DNA of 64,000 bases from Theropithecus gelada (GCF_003255815.1 NC_037669.1:136177558-136241557); one strand, 5' to 3'; numbered from the stretch's first letter, positions 47,498 to 56,843 are shown. The notes: generated by a model from the letters alone, not told the origin. Program-made: numbers and translations.

Positions 47498-47812
47498 AGA
47501 CCAGATGCGGTAGCTTACACCTGTAATCCCAGCACATCTGGAGGCCGACGGGGGAGGATTGCCTCAGTCCAGGAGTTCAAGACCACCAGAGGCAATATAT
47601 GGAGACTCCATCTCTACAGAGAAATAAAATAATTAGCTGGGCATAGTGGCGCATGCCTGTAGTACCAGCTACTTGGGAGGCTGAGGTAGGGAATTGCTTG
47701 AGCCTGGAAAGTTGAGGTTGCAGTGAGCCGTGATCACGCCACTGCATTCCAGACTGGGTGACAGAGGGAGAACCTGCCTCAATCAAATCAAATCAAAGCA
47801 AACCAAACCTCC
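47498..47812 (+). mobile_element. Alu SINE, diverged
   Basis: 'gaccagatgcggtagcttac' to an (AATC)n tail; AluJ-like. Confidence 0.88.
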
Positions 47813-47943
47813 AGATAAATTATTACATATAATTGCTAAGATAATAGAATAAAACTTCCCTGAACTAGAGAATGATTTTTATCTTCAGATTAATTGAAAT
47901 GGTTCACTCATTCCCAGGCTGGTGGTTTTAAAATAACTCTACA

Positions 47944-48076
47944 ATTGTCTCTTTCTTTCTTTCCTTCTTTCTTTCTTTTTTTTCTTTCCTTCCTTCCTTC
48001 CTTCCTTCCTTCCTTCCTTCCTTCCTTCCTTCCTTCCTTCTTTCCTTCTTTCTTTCTCTCTCTCTCTCTGTCTCTT

Positions 48077-48108
<32 letters not shown>

Positions 48109-48127
48109 CCTTTCTTTCTTTCTTTTT
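47944..48127. repeat. Long polypyrimidine microsatellite (TTTC/TTCC/TC)n
   Basis: About 184 bp made of T and C with a single G: (TTTC)n, then about 15 TTCC units, then TC and TTTC runs. It is contiguous with the T-tail of the following Alu. Confidence 0.96.
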
Positions 48128-48410
48128 TTGAGACAGTCTCACTCTTGTTGCCCAGGCTGGAGTCAATGGTGTGATCTCGGCTCACTGCAACCTCTGCCTC
48201 CCGGGTTAAAGCAATTCTCCTGCCTCAGCATCCCAAGTAGCTGGGATTACAGGCACCCACCACCATGCCCCGGTAAATTTTTGTATTTTTAGTAAAGACA
48301 GGGTTTCACCATGTTGCTCAGGTTGGTCTCAAACTCCTGACCTCAGGTGATCTGCCCACCGTGGCCTCCCAAAGTGCTGGGAATACAGGTGTGAGCCACC
48401 GCACCCAGCC
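48128..48410 (-). mobile_element. Alu SINE, full length
   Basis: 'gagacagtctcactcttgttg' to 'gcacccagcc'. Its tail has expanded into the microsatellite on its left. Confidence 0.93.
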
Positions 48411-48517
48411 AGCTGAAGCCATTTCTAAGCAGTGTTGAAGATGTGGCTTAGTTCCTCCTGACTGCTTATAGTAAAATGCAAGAAGAGAGAAATGATTTAA
48501 AGACAGAATTGTTAAGC

Positions 48518-48640
48518 CAAAAGCCCAGGGAGGTTGAGGCCACAGTGAGCCATGGGATTGCATCACTGCACTCACTGCACTCCAGCCTGGGTAACAGTAA
48601 GAGCCCATCGCAAACAACAACAACGACAACTACCCACAAA
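48518..48640 (+). mobile_element. Alu right-arm fragment
   Basis: 'cccagggaggttgaggccacagtgagcc' to a (CAA)n tail, with a local duplication of CTCACTGCA. Confidence 0.75.
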
Positions 48641-48858
48641 TATATTCAGCACTGTTTACAATGAAACACTAGAAATAATAGGAGGCTGATTAAATAGATG
48701 ACACACCCTTATAATTGAATAGTATAAAGTCTTGTTAAAAGAAATGGTTCTGTAGGTCATAATATCAAAAGAGATTTCTGATACATGTTTAAGGAAAATG
48801 AAAAAGCAAGGCACAGGACATTGTGTATATAGTGTCACATTAAGAAAAACATCTCCCA

Positions 48859-49024
48859 GGCCGGATGCAGTGGCTCACGCCTGTAATCCCAGCACTTTGG
48901 GAGGCCGAGGCCTGCGGATCACCTGAGGTCAGAAGTTCGAGACCAGCCTGGCCAACATGGTGAAACTCCATCTGTACTAAAAATAAAAAAAATTAGCAGA
49001 GCATGGTGGTGTGCATCTGTAGTC
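48859..49024 (+). mobile_element. Alu SINE lacking its 3' half
   Basis: Starts 'ggccggatgcagtggctcac' and stops abruptly at 'gcatctgtagtc' with no A-tail, where MaLR sequence begins. Confidence 0.88.
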
Positions 49025-49553
49025 TATGAGAGCTATGAGAGCCTTTGCAGCAGGGTTGCCTAGCATAGCCCTGGCGGTGAGATTCCTGCTTGGTAGAGCT
49101 GTAAGAGCAGGACCTCTTACCAGTGGGTCCAGAAGGTGGGACCTTCATCCCAGTAGGCTTAGAAGGAAGCATATCAAGTCAAAGAGGATTATTCTCAAGC
49201 CTTAAGATCTCATGTAGTTGGACTTACTTGGGACCTGTTGCCCCTTTCTTCCTTCTTCTTTCTCCCTAACAGAACAGGAATATCTATCCTCTGCCTGTCC
49301 AACTACTGTATTTTGGAAGCACATAGTGTGTTTGGTTTTATGGGTTCACAGCTGGAGAGGAATCTGCCTCAGGATGGATTGTACCTTGAGTCTCACCCAG
49401 ATCTGATTTGGATGTGATTTAGATGAGACTTTGGATTTAGACTTTGAAGTTGATGCTGAAACAAATTAAGACTTTTTGGACTATTGGGATGGAATGAAAG
49501 TGTTTTGTATGTAAGAAGGATATGAGTTGGGGGGTGGGGGTCCAGAAGCAGAA
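49025..49553 (+). mobile_element. MaLR internal region (3' part)
   Basis: 'tgagagcctttgcagcagggttgcc', 'gtccaactactgtattttggaagcac', 'cacagctggagaggaatctgcctcag' and 'gacttttggactattggga'-type wording match the internal sequence of MLT1/MST elements. It leads directly into the LTR at 49554. No coding capacity. Confidence 0.7.
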
Positions 49554-50232
49554 TGTAATAGATTGAATGTTTCTGTCCCCCAAAATTCATGTGTTAAAAC
49601 CTAATCCCCCATGTGACAGCATCTGGAGGTAGGGCCTTTGGGAAATTAAGTCATAGGGTAGAACCTTTATGAAGGAGATTAGTGCCCTTGTAAAAGAGAC
49701 CCTGGAGAGCTCCCTCACCCCTTCTGCCATGTGAGGACACAATGAGAAGGCGGCAAAAAAGATGGCCATCTAGGAACCAGGAAGGAAGACCACACCAGCA
49801 CTGAATTTCCTAGAACCTTGATTTTGGACTTAACCTCCAGAAGTGTGAGAAATAAATTTGTTATTTAAAAGCCACCAAGGCCGGGCGCGGTGGCTCACAC
49901 CTGTAATCCCAGCACTTTGAGAGGCCAAGGCGGGTGGATCACGAGTTCAGGAGTTTGAGACCAGCCTGACCAACGTGGTGAAACCCTGTCTCTACTAAAA
50001 ATACAAAAATTAGCCAGGCGTGGTTGCTCGTGCCTGTTATCCCAGCTACTTGGAAGGCTGAGGCAGGAGAATCGCTTGAACCCGGGAGGCGGAAGTTGCA
50101 GTGAGTCAAGATTGCGCCACTGCACTGCAGCCTGGATGACAGAGGGAAACTCTGTCTCAAAAAAAAAAAAAAAAAAAAGCCACCAAGTCCGTGCTATTTT
50201 TCCTTTAAAAGCTTGAATGGACTGAAATACCA
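49554..50232 (+). mobile_element. MLT1A-like MaLR LTR, split by an Alu
   Basis: 'agattgaatgtttctgtcccccaaaattcatg', 'ctgccatgtgaggacac' and 'gtgagaaataaatttgtt', interrupted by the Alu at 49879-50178. It is the 3' LTR of the preceding internal fragment. Confidence 0.75.
49879..50178 (+). mobile_element. Alu SINE, full length, inside the LTR
   Basis: Starts GGCCGGGCGCGG. Target-site duplication AAAGCCACCAAG. Confidence 0.95.
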
Positions 50233-50455
50233 GCAATAACATGTTTCATTTCTTAAAAGGTGTAAAATTTGGTATATTTACTTTTAATTAAAGAGTTCTG
50301 GTTTTTGTTTTTAGCATTTAATTATTGTTATCCATTGGAAAAAATAGATATTATATACATTATGTATAAAACTGTTTATAGGTAATGTATTTTCTATACC
50401 TTACAAATAATGCTAATTATTTCCTAAGGTTGTTTTCTCCCCTATCATTTTGTTA

Positions 50456-50764
50456 TTTTATTTTATTTCTTTTCTATTTTTTGAGACAGAGTTTCGCTCC
50501 TGTTGCCCAGGCTGGAGTGCTATGGCATGATCTCGGCCCTCCGCAACCTCCACCTCCCAGGTTCAAGCGATTCTCCTGCCTCAGCCTCCTGAGTAGCTGG
50601 GATTAAAAGCATGTACCACCACGCCCGGCTAATTTTGTAGTTTTAGTAGAGACGGGGTTTCTCCACGTTGGTCAGGCTGGTCTCGAACTCCTGGCCTCAG
50701 GTGATCTGCCCCTCTCAGTCTCCCAAAGTACTGAGATAACAGGCGTAAGCCACCTCACCCAGCC
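50456..50764 (-). mobile_element. Alu SINE, full length
   Basis: T-rich tail with TTTTA units; ends 'ctcacccagcc'. Confidence 0.93.
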
Positions 50765-51073
50765 TTATTATTTTATTATTATTATTATTATTTTTTGAGA
50801 CAGTCTTACTGTCTTGCCAAGACTGGAGTGCAGTGGCGCAATCTTGGCTCATTGCAACCACCACCTCCGAAGTTCAAGCGATTCTACCTCAGCCTCTCAA
50901 GTAGATGGGATTACAGGCATGCACCACCACATCCAGTTAATTTTTGTGTTTTTAGTAGAGACAGGGTTTCACCATCTTGGCCACACTGGTCTCGAACTCC
51001 TAACCTCAAGTGATCCACCTGCCTTGGCCTCCCAAAGTGTTGAGATTACAGGCATGAGCCACTGCCCCTGGCC
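50765..51073 (-). mobile_element. Alu SINE, full length, (ATT)n tail
   Basis: (TTA)n tail directly after the preceding Alu; ends 'tgcccctggcc'. Confidence 0.93.
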
Positions 51074-51301
51074 CACCTACCACTTTAATAATGCATGCAT
51101 ATTGAATTGGGGTAACATGAAAAACACTTTTCCTGATACTTGGCTCCAGTAATTTTTCCTATTGTTTGTAAATCTTGCCTGCATAGATGTAAAGATTTAA
51201 CATTTGATAGGAAGATCATTTAACCACTAAAGGGGGAATCACTCTTATATGTAGGGAGAAATCAATTATTTGCAAGAAGATTCCTTATTTAAAATCTGAT
51301 G

Positions 51302-51470
51302 TGGCCGGACACCGTAGCACACACCTGTAGTCCCAGCTACTCGGGAGGCTGAGGCAGGAGAATTGCTTGAACCCGGAAGGCAGAGGTTGCAGTGAACCGA
51401 GATCACACCATTGCACTCCAGCCTGGGTGACAGAGCGGAACTCCATCTCAAAAGAGAGAGAGAGAAAAAA
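51302..51470 (+). mobile_element. Alu SINE with internal deletion
   Basis: The left-arm start 'ggccggacaccgtagcacacacctgtag' runs directly into right-arm sequence 'tcccagctactcgg', so about 130 bp are missing. Confidence 0.88.
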
Positions 51471-51471
51471 A

Positions 51472-52030
51472 ACCATTTGATATCAATACAATGTACTACT
51501 ACTCTGTGATTTAAAAAAAAAGATGGACAAACATTGATACTGATATATTACCATCTTAAATGGATCTCAGGGACATTTTGGTGGATAAAAAAAAAAGTTG
51601 CATGATATATGATTCAATTTTGATCCCCAAAGTTGCATACTATATGATTCAATTTTTATAATATTCTTGAAATGACATAAGTATAGCTGTGGAGAACAAA
51701 TTAGTGATTGCCAAAGAACAGGGAGGAGGACAGTGGACTGGTGTAACTAACGATGTGTAGTAAGTACTATAAGGGATAGCACTATAAAAGGGTGACACAG
51801 GGGACACACACACATACACACACACACACAAGCTAGTGCATGTAAAAACTGGTGAAATTGGAATAAAGCCTGTGGTCTGGTTAATATTTTACAGATGTCA
51901 GTTTCCTGGTTTTAATATTGTACTGTATTGAGGCTATGATCAGAGGAAGGTGGGTGAAGGGTACATGGGACTCTGCTATATTTGCAATTTCCTGTGAATC
52001 TATAATTATTTCAGATTAAAGAAGGGGAAA
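51472..52030 (+). mobile_element. Old L1 3'-region fragment
   Basis: 'atggacaaacattgatactgatatattacc', 'gtggagaacaaattagtgattgcc' and 'ctataattatttcagattaaag' look like an L1M 3' end. A (CA)n run lies at 51810-51831. Confidence 0.5.
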
Positions 52031-52311
52031 AAAATCAAACACGAGACATACAAACTCATCAAGTATTTCCTTTTTCCAACACCTACTGATTGTGCATGGC
52101 TTTATTGGCTGCTTGCTTTAACTCCCACAACTCTCTGAAATAGATATTATGAACTCTATTTTATTTTCATCAAAATGGAGGCTTAGGTTAAGTAATTTGT
52201 CCAAGGTACAACTACTGTTAGAGCCAGGGTTTTAATCCAGCACAATCTAAATCCCACTCATGGTTGTTTGGGCTGAATCCTTACTGGACTTAACTGACAC
52301 TGTTCTTTTCT

Positions 52312-52577
52312 TTGACGCCCAGACTGGAGTGCAGCCGCGGGATCTCGGCTCACTGCAACCTCCACCTCCCGGGTTCAAGCGATTATCCAGCCCCAGCCTC
52401 CCTAGTATCTGGGACTACAGGCGTGAGCCACCACGCCCGGCTGATTTTTGTATTTTTAGTAGAGACGGGGTTTCACCATATTGGCCAGGCTGGTCTCGAA
52501 CCCCTGACCTCAAGTCATCTGCCCGCCTGGGCCTCCCAAAGTGCTGGGATTACAGGCGTGAGCCACCGCGCCTGGCC
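52312..52577 (-). mobile_element. Alu SINE without T-tail
   Basis: Begins inside the element ('gacgcccagactggagtg') and ends 'gcgcctggcc'. The A-tail side is missing. Confidence 0.92.
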
Positions 52578-52890
52578 TGCCATCACGTTTGTAATCCCCG
52601 CACTTTGGGAGGCCAAGGCGGGTGGATCACGAGATCAAGAGATTGAGACCATCCTGGCCAACACGGGGAAACCCCATCTCTACTAAAAATACAAAAAATC
52701 AGCTTGGCGTGGTGGCATGCGCCTGTAGCCCCAGCTACTCGGGAAGCTGAGGCAGGAGAATCGCTTGAACCCAGGAGGTGGAGGCTGCAGCGAGCCGAGA
52801 TCGCCCTACCGCACACCAGCCCGGGCGACAGTGTGAGAAGACTCCGTCTCAAAAAAAATAAAATAAAATAAAATAATAATAATAATCTTT
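52578..52890 (+). mobile_element. Alu SINE, 5' truncated, joined head to head with the previous one
   Basis: 'gccatcacgtttgtaatccccgc' to an (AAAAT)n/(AAT)n tail. Its first ~15 bases are altered. Confidence 0.92.
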
Positions 52891-52955
52891 CTGCCAGAGA
52901 TGAGAGAGCAGAAAAAAAAATTAATCAGATTCTCACATTCCTGTGCGTCTCTTAG

Positions 52956-53073
52956 CAGAGAAGGGGTTTCTCCATGTTGGTCAGGCTGATCTCGAACACC
53001 CGATCTCAGGTGATCCGCCCGCCTCAGCCTCCCAAAGTCCTGGGATTACAGGCGCGAGCCACCGCGCCCAGCC
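52956..53073 (-). mobile_element. Alu left-arm fragment
   Basis: 'agagaaggggtttctccatg' to 'gcgcccagcc'; one arm only. Confidence 0.88.
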
Positions 53074-53520
53074 ACAAGACGTTTTATTGCAACATAAATA
53101 TAGAGGATGTAACGAGTCATCCAATCACCAATGTAATTAGAGTTGGTTACCAAGTTTCACTACGCGTCTTCCACCAGGAGGGATAAATGGACTGCAGACA
53201 AACCTAGCACCCCTTGAGCAGCTTAATTCGTATCATAAATATGCAGGCACCGTAAGGACACGATTCTCCAGGTAGCCAGGCCTTTTTCTACCCTTTTAGG
53301 GGCACAAGGCGACCTTGCCTCCTGATTCAAAAACTTCGTAAACTTCAATCCTTCTGCCCTTTTCTGGTCAGCCACGAAAGCAGCAGCCTGGCACAATTTC
53401 CAGCCTAGAGTTCGGGCACTGCTTGTCATCAGCACAACGACGAAACCTACACACACAGAGACCTCAGACCCCGCGTGATTACATCACTCAACCACCAGCG
53501 CAGGCCTGGAGGAACCCACT

Positions 53521-53530
53521 GTCACGTGAC
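53521..53530. promoter_or_regulatory. SLC33A1: CLEAR-type E-box palindrome (TFEB/TFE3, USF)
   Basis: Exact GTCACGTGAC, the core of the lysosome/autophagy (CLEAR) element bound by MiT/TFE factors and also by USF proteins. It lies 701 bp upstream of the start codon and 9 bp before the CCAAT of the ER stress element. Binding is inferred, not shown. Confidence 0.6.
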
Positions 53531-53539
53531 CGCTCGTGC

Positions 53540-53558
53540 CCAATGACCGAGGCCCACG
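53540..53558 (+). promoter_or_regulatory. SLC33A1: ER stress response element (ERSE), CCAAT-N9-CCACG
   Basis: CCAAT at 53540-53544, nine bases (GACCGAGGC), then CCACG at 53554-53558. This is an exact match to the ERSE consensus, in which NF-Y binds CCAAT and ATF6 or XBP1 binds CCACG. SLC33A1 is an ER membrane transporter reported to be induced in the unfolded protein response through IRE1/XBP1. The site is 673 bp upstream of the ATG (last base to start codon). Confidence 0.7.
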
Positions 53559-53723
53559 CTTTCCAGACTGCCATAGGCGCTGTCATAGAGCCCGAGCTTG
53601 GGCGGTGCCCCGCCCCGGCCGCACGGTGCGCCGGCGTTAATCCTCCCCGAAAGTTCCGGCCGCCAAGATTGCAGGTTCCCACCAAGCATTGTTTCCGAAC
53701 TGGGCCACAAGAGCGTGTTCCTG

Positions 53724-53728
53724 ATTGG
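53724..53728 (-). promoter_or_regulatory. SLC33A1: Inverted CCAAT box (NF-Y)
   Basis: ATTGG within 'cctgattggct', the common NF-Y context CTGATTGG, just upstream of the likely start of transcription. Confidence 0.5.
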
Positions 53729-53770
53729 CTTGCTCTGGAGGTTGGGAAGGGACGTGTTAGAGACTGGGAC

Positions 53771-53798
53771 CACTTCCTGAAGCGCGAGGCAGGAAGTT
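53771..53798 (+). promoter_or_regulatory. SLC33A1: Pair of ETS-type sites
   Basis: CACTTCCTG (53771-53779) and CAGGAAGTT (53790-53798) face each other 10 bp apart; such sites often mark start regions of TATA-less promoters. Confidence 0.45.
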
Positions 53799-53799
53799 A

Positions 53800-54230
53800 T
53801 ATGCGTTTTCTGGAGTCCTGTAGAGAAAGTGCTGTTTGCCGCATTGGTGTCGGCGAGAGCTGGAGGTGTTGGGTCGGGAGACCAGCCGTTCGGTCCCGCC
53901 GCAGGTAGGAGCTGGTTTCCATCGCGGCACCACGGCACACACCTCCAGCCCTGAGCCCGGAGCGACTGCCCGGGGGTCTCCTTCAGGCTTCTTGACGCCG
54001 TTCCAGGGGGCACCTAGCCAGGCATCCTCTGGGCTTCTAGCCAGAGGACTGGCTCCCGGCTTCAGCACTCTGGGCTGCCGTAACAAGTGCCCTTATCGCC
54101 CTGAGCCCTGCCACCATCCCGTGAACCACCGAAACCCTGGTCCAGCGCGACAGCCTTGGACCTGGGACTGGACCGATCCAAAACGCTCAGCCCCGGCCCC
54201 CCACAGACGGGGCTCTGCATCGTCTCTGAT
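53800..54230 (+). other. SLC33A1: SLC33A1 5' UTR (approximate), with uORF and possible intron
   Basis: The leader is GC-rich. If transcription starts before 53802, an upstream ATG there opens a frame that closes at TAG 53906-53908. CAG|gtagga at 53904/53905 fits a splice donor and 'ccccacag' ending at 54206 fits an acceptor, so the leader may be spliced in some transcripts. Boundaries are inferred. Confidence 0.45.
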
Positions 54231-55005
54231 ATGTCACCCACCATCTCCCACAAGGACAGCAGCCGGCAACGGCGGCCAGGGAATTTCAGTCACTCTTTGG
54301 ATATGAAGAGCGGTCCCCTGCCTCCGGGCGGTTGGGATGACAGTCATTTGGACTCAGCGGGCCGAGAAGGGGACAGAGAAGCTCTTCTGGGGGATACCGG
54401 CACTGGCGACTTCTTAAAAGCCCCACGGAGCTTCCGGGCGGAACTAAGCAGCATTTTGCTGCTACTCTTTCTTTACGTGCTTCAGGGTATTCCCTTGGGC
54501 TTGGCGGGAAGCATCCCACTCATTTTGCAAAGCAAAAATGTTAGCTATACAGACCAAGCTTTCTTCAGTTTTGTCTTTTGGCCTTTCAGTCTCAAATTAC
54601 TCTGGGCCCCGTTGGTGGATGCTGTCTACGTTAAGAACTTCGGTCGTCGCAAATCTTGGCTTGTCCCGACACAGTATATACTAGGACTCTTCATGATATA
54701 TTTATCCACTCAGGTGGACCGTTTGCTTGGGAATACCGAAGGCAGGACACCCGACGTGATTGCTCTCACTGTGGCATTCTTTTTGTTTGAATTCTTGGCC
54801 GCCACTCAGGACATTGCTGTCGATGGTTGGGCGTTAACTATGTTATCCAGGGAAAATGTGGGTTATGCTTCTACTTGCAATTCGGTGGGCCAAACAGCGG
54901 GTTACTTTTTGGGCAATGTTTTGTTTTTGGCCCTTGAATCTGCCGACTTTTGTAACAAATATTTGCGATTTCAGCCTCAACCCAGAGGAATCGTTACTCT
55001 TGCAG
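54231..55005 (+). CDS. SLC33A1: SLC33A1 coding exon 1 (residues 1-258), ER acetyl-CoA transporter AT-1
   Basis: The protein begins MSPTISHKDSSRQRRPGNFS and is unmistakably SLC33A1, which imports acetyl-CoA into the ER lumen for lysine acetylation of secretory proteins and ganglioside O-acetylation. The ATG at 54231 is the first in frame after a TGA at 54102-54104, with G at -3. Residues 1-70 are a polar cytosolic tail. Hydrophobic segments follow at about 74-98, 110-134, 143-160, 177-197 and 219-236, the first membrane helices of this 12-TM-like carrier. Ser113 (changed to Arg in human SPG42) and Ala110 are the normal residues. The exon ends in phase 1 at GCAG|gtagtg. From memory of the human protein, 170-171 (EG for DD) and 258 (A for S) differ. 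The remaining ~290 residues lie in exons beyond the window. Confidence 0.97.
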
Positions 55006-55870
55006 GTAGTGTATTTAAACTATTACGGTGTTAGGTTTATTTATCCTTTTGAAAGAGTGTGTGATGTTGGAGGGAAGCTCATTAATTTACTGGAAATCAT
55101 TGTATGGGCGATAACTCAAGGTAAGTTTTCTGTTTCGTCCAGATGAGCTTCTTTAAATTATTAAAGCCAAAATGAATGACATCAGAGCAATCAAATGATC
55201 AGTACTCTGCAGGTAGTTAACAGGGAGAGGCAACCCATCAAATAACAACGGAGTCCAGGGATTCGTGCCACTTGCTTAATACACAAATGCACATTTTTTA
55301 AAAGTGTGGCTCATATAGTTCACATTTTTCCTTTTGTCTTGTTGGTTTTAGGTTTCTAGCTCTATACTTTCTGATCCATTTCTACCCCTACCATTGTACC
55401 CAGAATCCAGCCTTCTAGTGAGTGGAACAGGGTTTATTCTTTCAAACATTATTGAGTCAGCTACGGGACGGGGTTCTAAGGCCTCTTATGAATAAGACAG
55501 AGTTCTGCACTCAAGAAATAGGGGAGATGAACGTTTTAGGAGACTTTGGAGTTGCCAGTAACTGCCTTTGGGAGTCAGGCTTCACATTGCAGATAACATT
55601 TGACTTTGTTCTTGAAAAAGATTCCACGAGGCCAGGAAATGGCACACCAGGATGCACAACACAAAGTGAAAGTGCACTGAGGCAGGAAAGTACAAAAAAG
55701 TACAGGACATTGCCTGAACTGGGTTTGGGAAATCATGCTGAGAAAGGCTGTGACTAAATTAGTAAGATTTTAATTACTATGGGAAAAGGGTTTAAAAGTT
55801 TGTCCTGTAAGTAATGGAGGGTAAGGTCTAAAAATTTCTCCGTTTCTCTGCATTAGTAAAACACATGTAA

Positions 55871-56042
55871 GTTTTTCTCTTTTTTCTTTTTTCTTCTTCT
55901 TTTTAATTGAGATGGTTGGGGGTGGGGGAGTGTCTCACTATGTTGGCCAGGCTGGTCTCAAACTCCTGGACTCAGGTGATCCTCCCCCTCCTTGGCTTCC
56001 CAAAGTACTGGGAATTACAGGTGTGAGCCACCCCACCTGGCC
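55871..56042 (-). mobile_element. Alu left-monomer (FLAM-like) element
   Basis: T/C-rich tail, 'ctcactatgttggccaggctgg', ends 'ccacctggcc'. Single arm. Confidence 0.85.
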
Positions 56043-56446
56043 TAAGCTTATCTGAGGGTTTTTGTATTTTGGTTTTTTTTTAGCTTTTGTAGCAACTAGA
56101 AAACAAGTAAAATGACCAATATAAGGAATAACAATGTCAGGAATATAGTGGAATTCTTCATTTCTGTCAGTGATGATTAATTTAGGGGATTCTGTTTTGA
56201 AATTTAAGCAGCTAAACTTCTCAGCTTCTGTGCTACCTTGGAAATTCCCAGTAGAGTAAATGTCCAGGTATGTGGGTGATGGTAGGAGGTGTCACAACTA
56301 TACTAATTTCCTGTGATCTCCTGCAATCTTATTCATTCTCACACACATCTAACCTTATGTACACCTCCTCAGACTGCTAGTGAGTGAGCCACTATTACTG
56401 GTGAAATGATGGTGATAGTACTTTTTCCTCAGTTGTTTGGTTGAGA

Positions 56447-56480
56447 GATATTATATATATAATATATAATTATATATATG
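56447..56480. repeat. AT-rich palindromic tract
   Basis: Alternating TA with the near-palindrome 'atatataatatataattatata'. Confidence 0.85.
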
Positions 56481-56528
56481 CGCCCAGCCAAAATTAAAAA
56501 ATTAATTAAAATAAAAATAAAGAAGTCA

Positions 56529-56833
56529 AGGCTGGGTTCAGTGGCTCACGCCTGTAATCCCAGCACTTTGGGAGGCTGAGGTGGATGGATCACCTGAGAT
56601 GAGTTTGAGATCATCCTGGCCAACATGGCAAAACCCCTTCTCTACTAAAAATACAAAATTTAGCTGGAAGTGGTGGCACTCACTTGTAATCCCAGCTACT
56701 CAGGAGGCTGAGTGGGGAGAATCACTTGAACCCAGGAAGACCCCGGAAGCAGAGGTTGCAGTGAATCGAGATCGCACCATTGCACTCTAGTCTATGTGAC
56801 AGAGCAAGGCTCCATCTCAAAAAAAAAAGAAGA
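56529..56833 (+). mobile_element. Alu SINE, full length
   Basis: Runs from 'aggctgggttcagtggctcac' to an A-tail; contains a short insertion near 'gaccccggaagc'. Confidence 0.92.
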
Positions 56834-56843
56834 AGTCAGCGTG

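Larger units (their letters stand above)
32111..53459. other. Intergenic region between GMPS and SLC33A1
   Basis: 21 kb between the two CpG islands. It holds about 30 Alus, LTR and L1 remnants, and microsatellites (listed separately). I see no exon, tRNA, snRNA or processed pseudogene. Unassigned stretches over 300 bp include 32906-33492, 35281-35860, 37035-38481 and 45816-47156. Confidence 0.7.
53460..54430 (+). promoter_or_regulatory. SLC33A1: SLC33A1 CpG-island promoter and leader
   Basis: About 1 kb of CpG-rich DNA reaches from upstream of the gene to the first part of the coding exon. No TATA box. It contains a CLEAR palindrome, an ER stress response element, ETS-type GGAAG sites and an inverted CCAAT box, listed separately. 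The start of transcription cannot be read directly; I expect it between about 53.75 and 53.90 kb. Confidence 0.85.

Noticed and set aside
47928..48185. Lys/Glu/Arg-rich minus-strand frame.
   Set aside because: It is a translation of the polypyrimidine microsatellite.
53423..54086. Open frames of 100-163 codons on both strands in the SLC33A1 CpG island.
   Set aside because: No recognisable domain and overlapping antisense frames; explained by base composition and by the leader.
54156..54230. N-terminal extension of SLC33A1 beginning at 54156.
   Set aside because: The codon there is TTG, a stop (TGA) lies at 54102 in frame, and 54231 is the first in-frame ATG, matching the known start.
55006..55034. 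SLC33A1 read-through ending at 55034 as a natural C-terminus.
   Set aside because: The GCAG|gtagtg border and the known protein show that splicing removes this part; it would only appear in an unspliced transcript.
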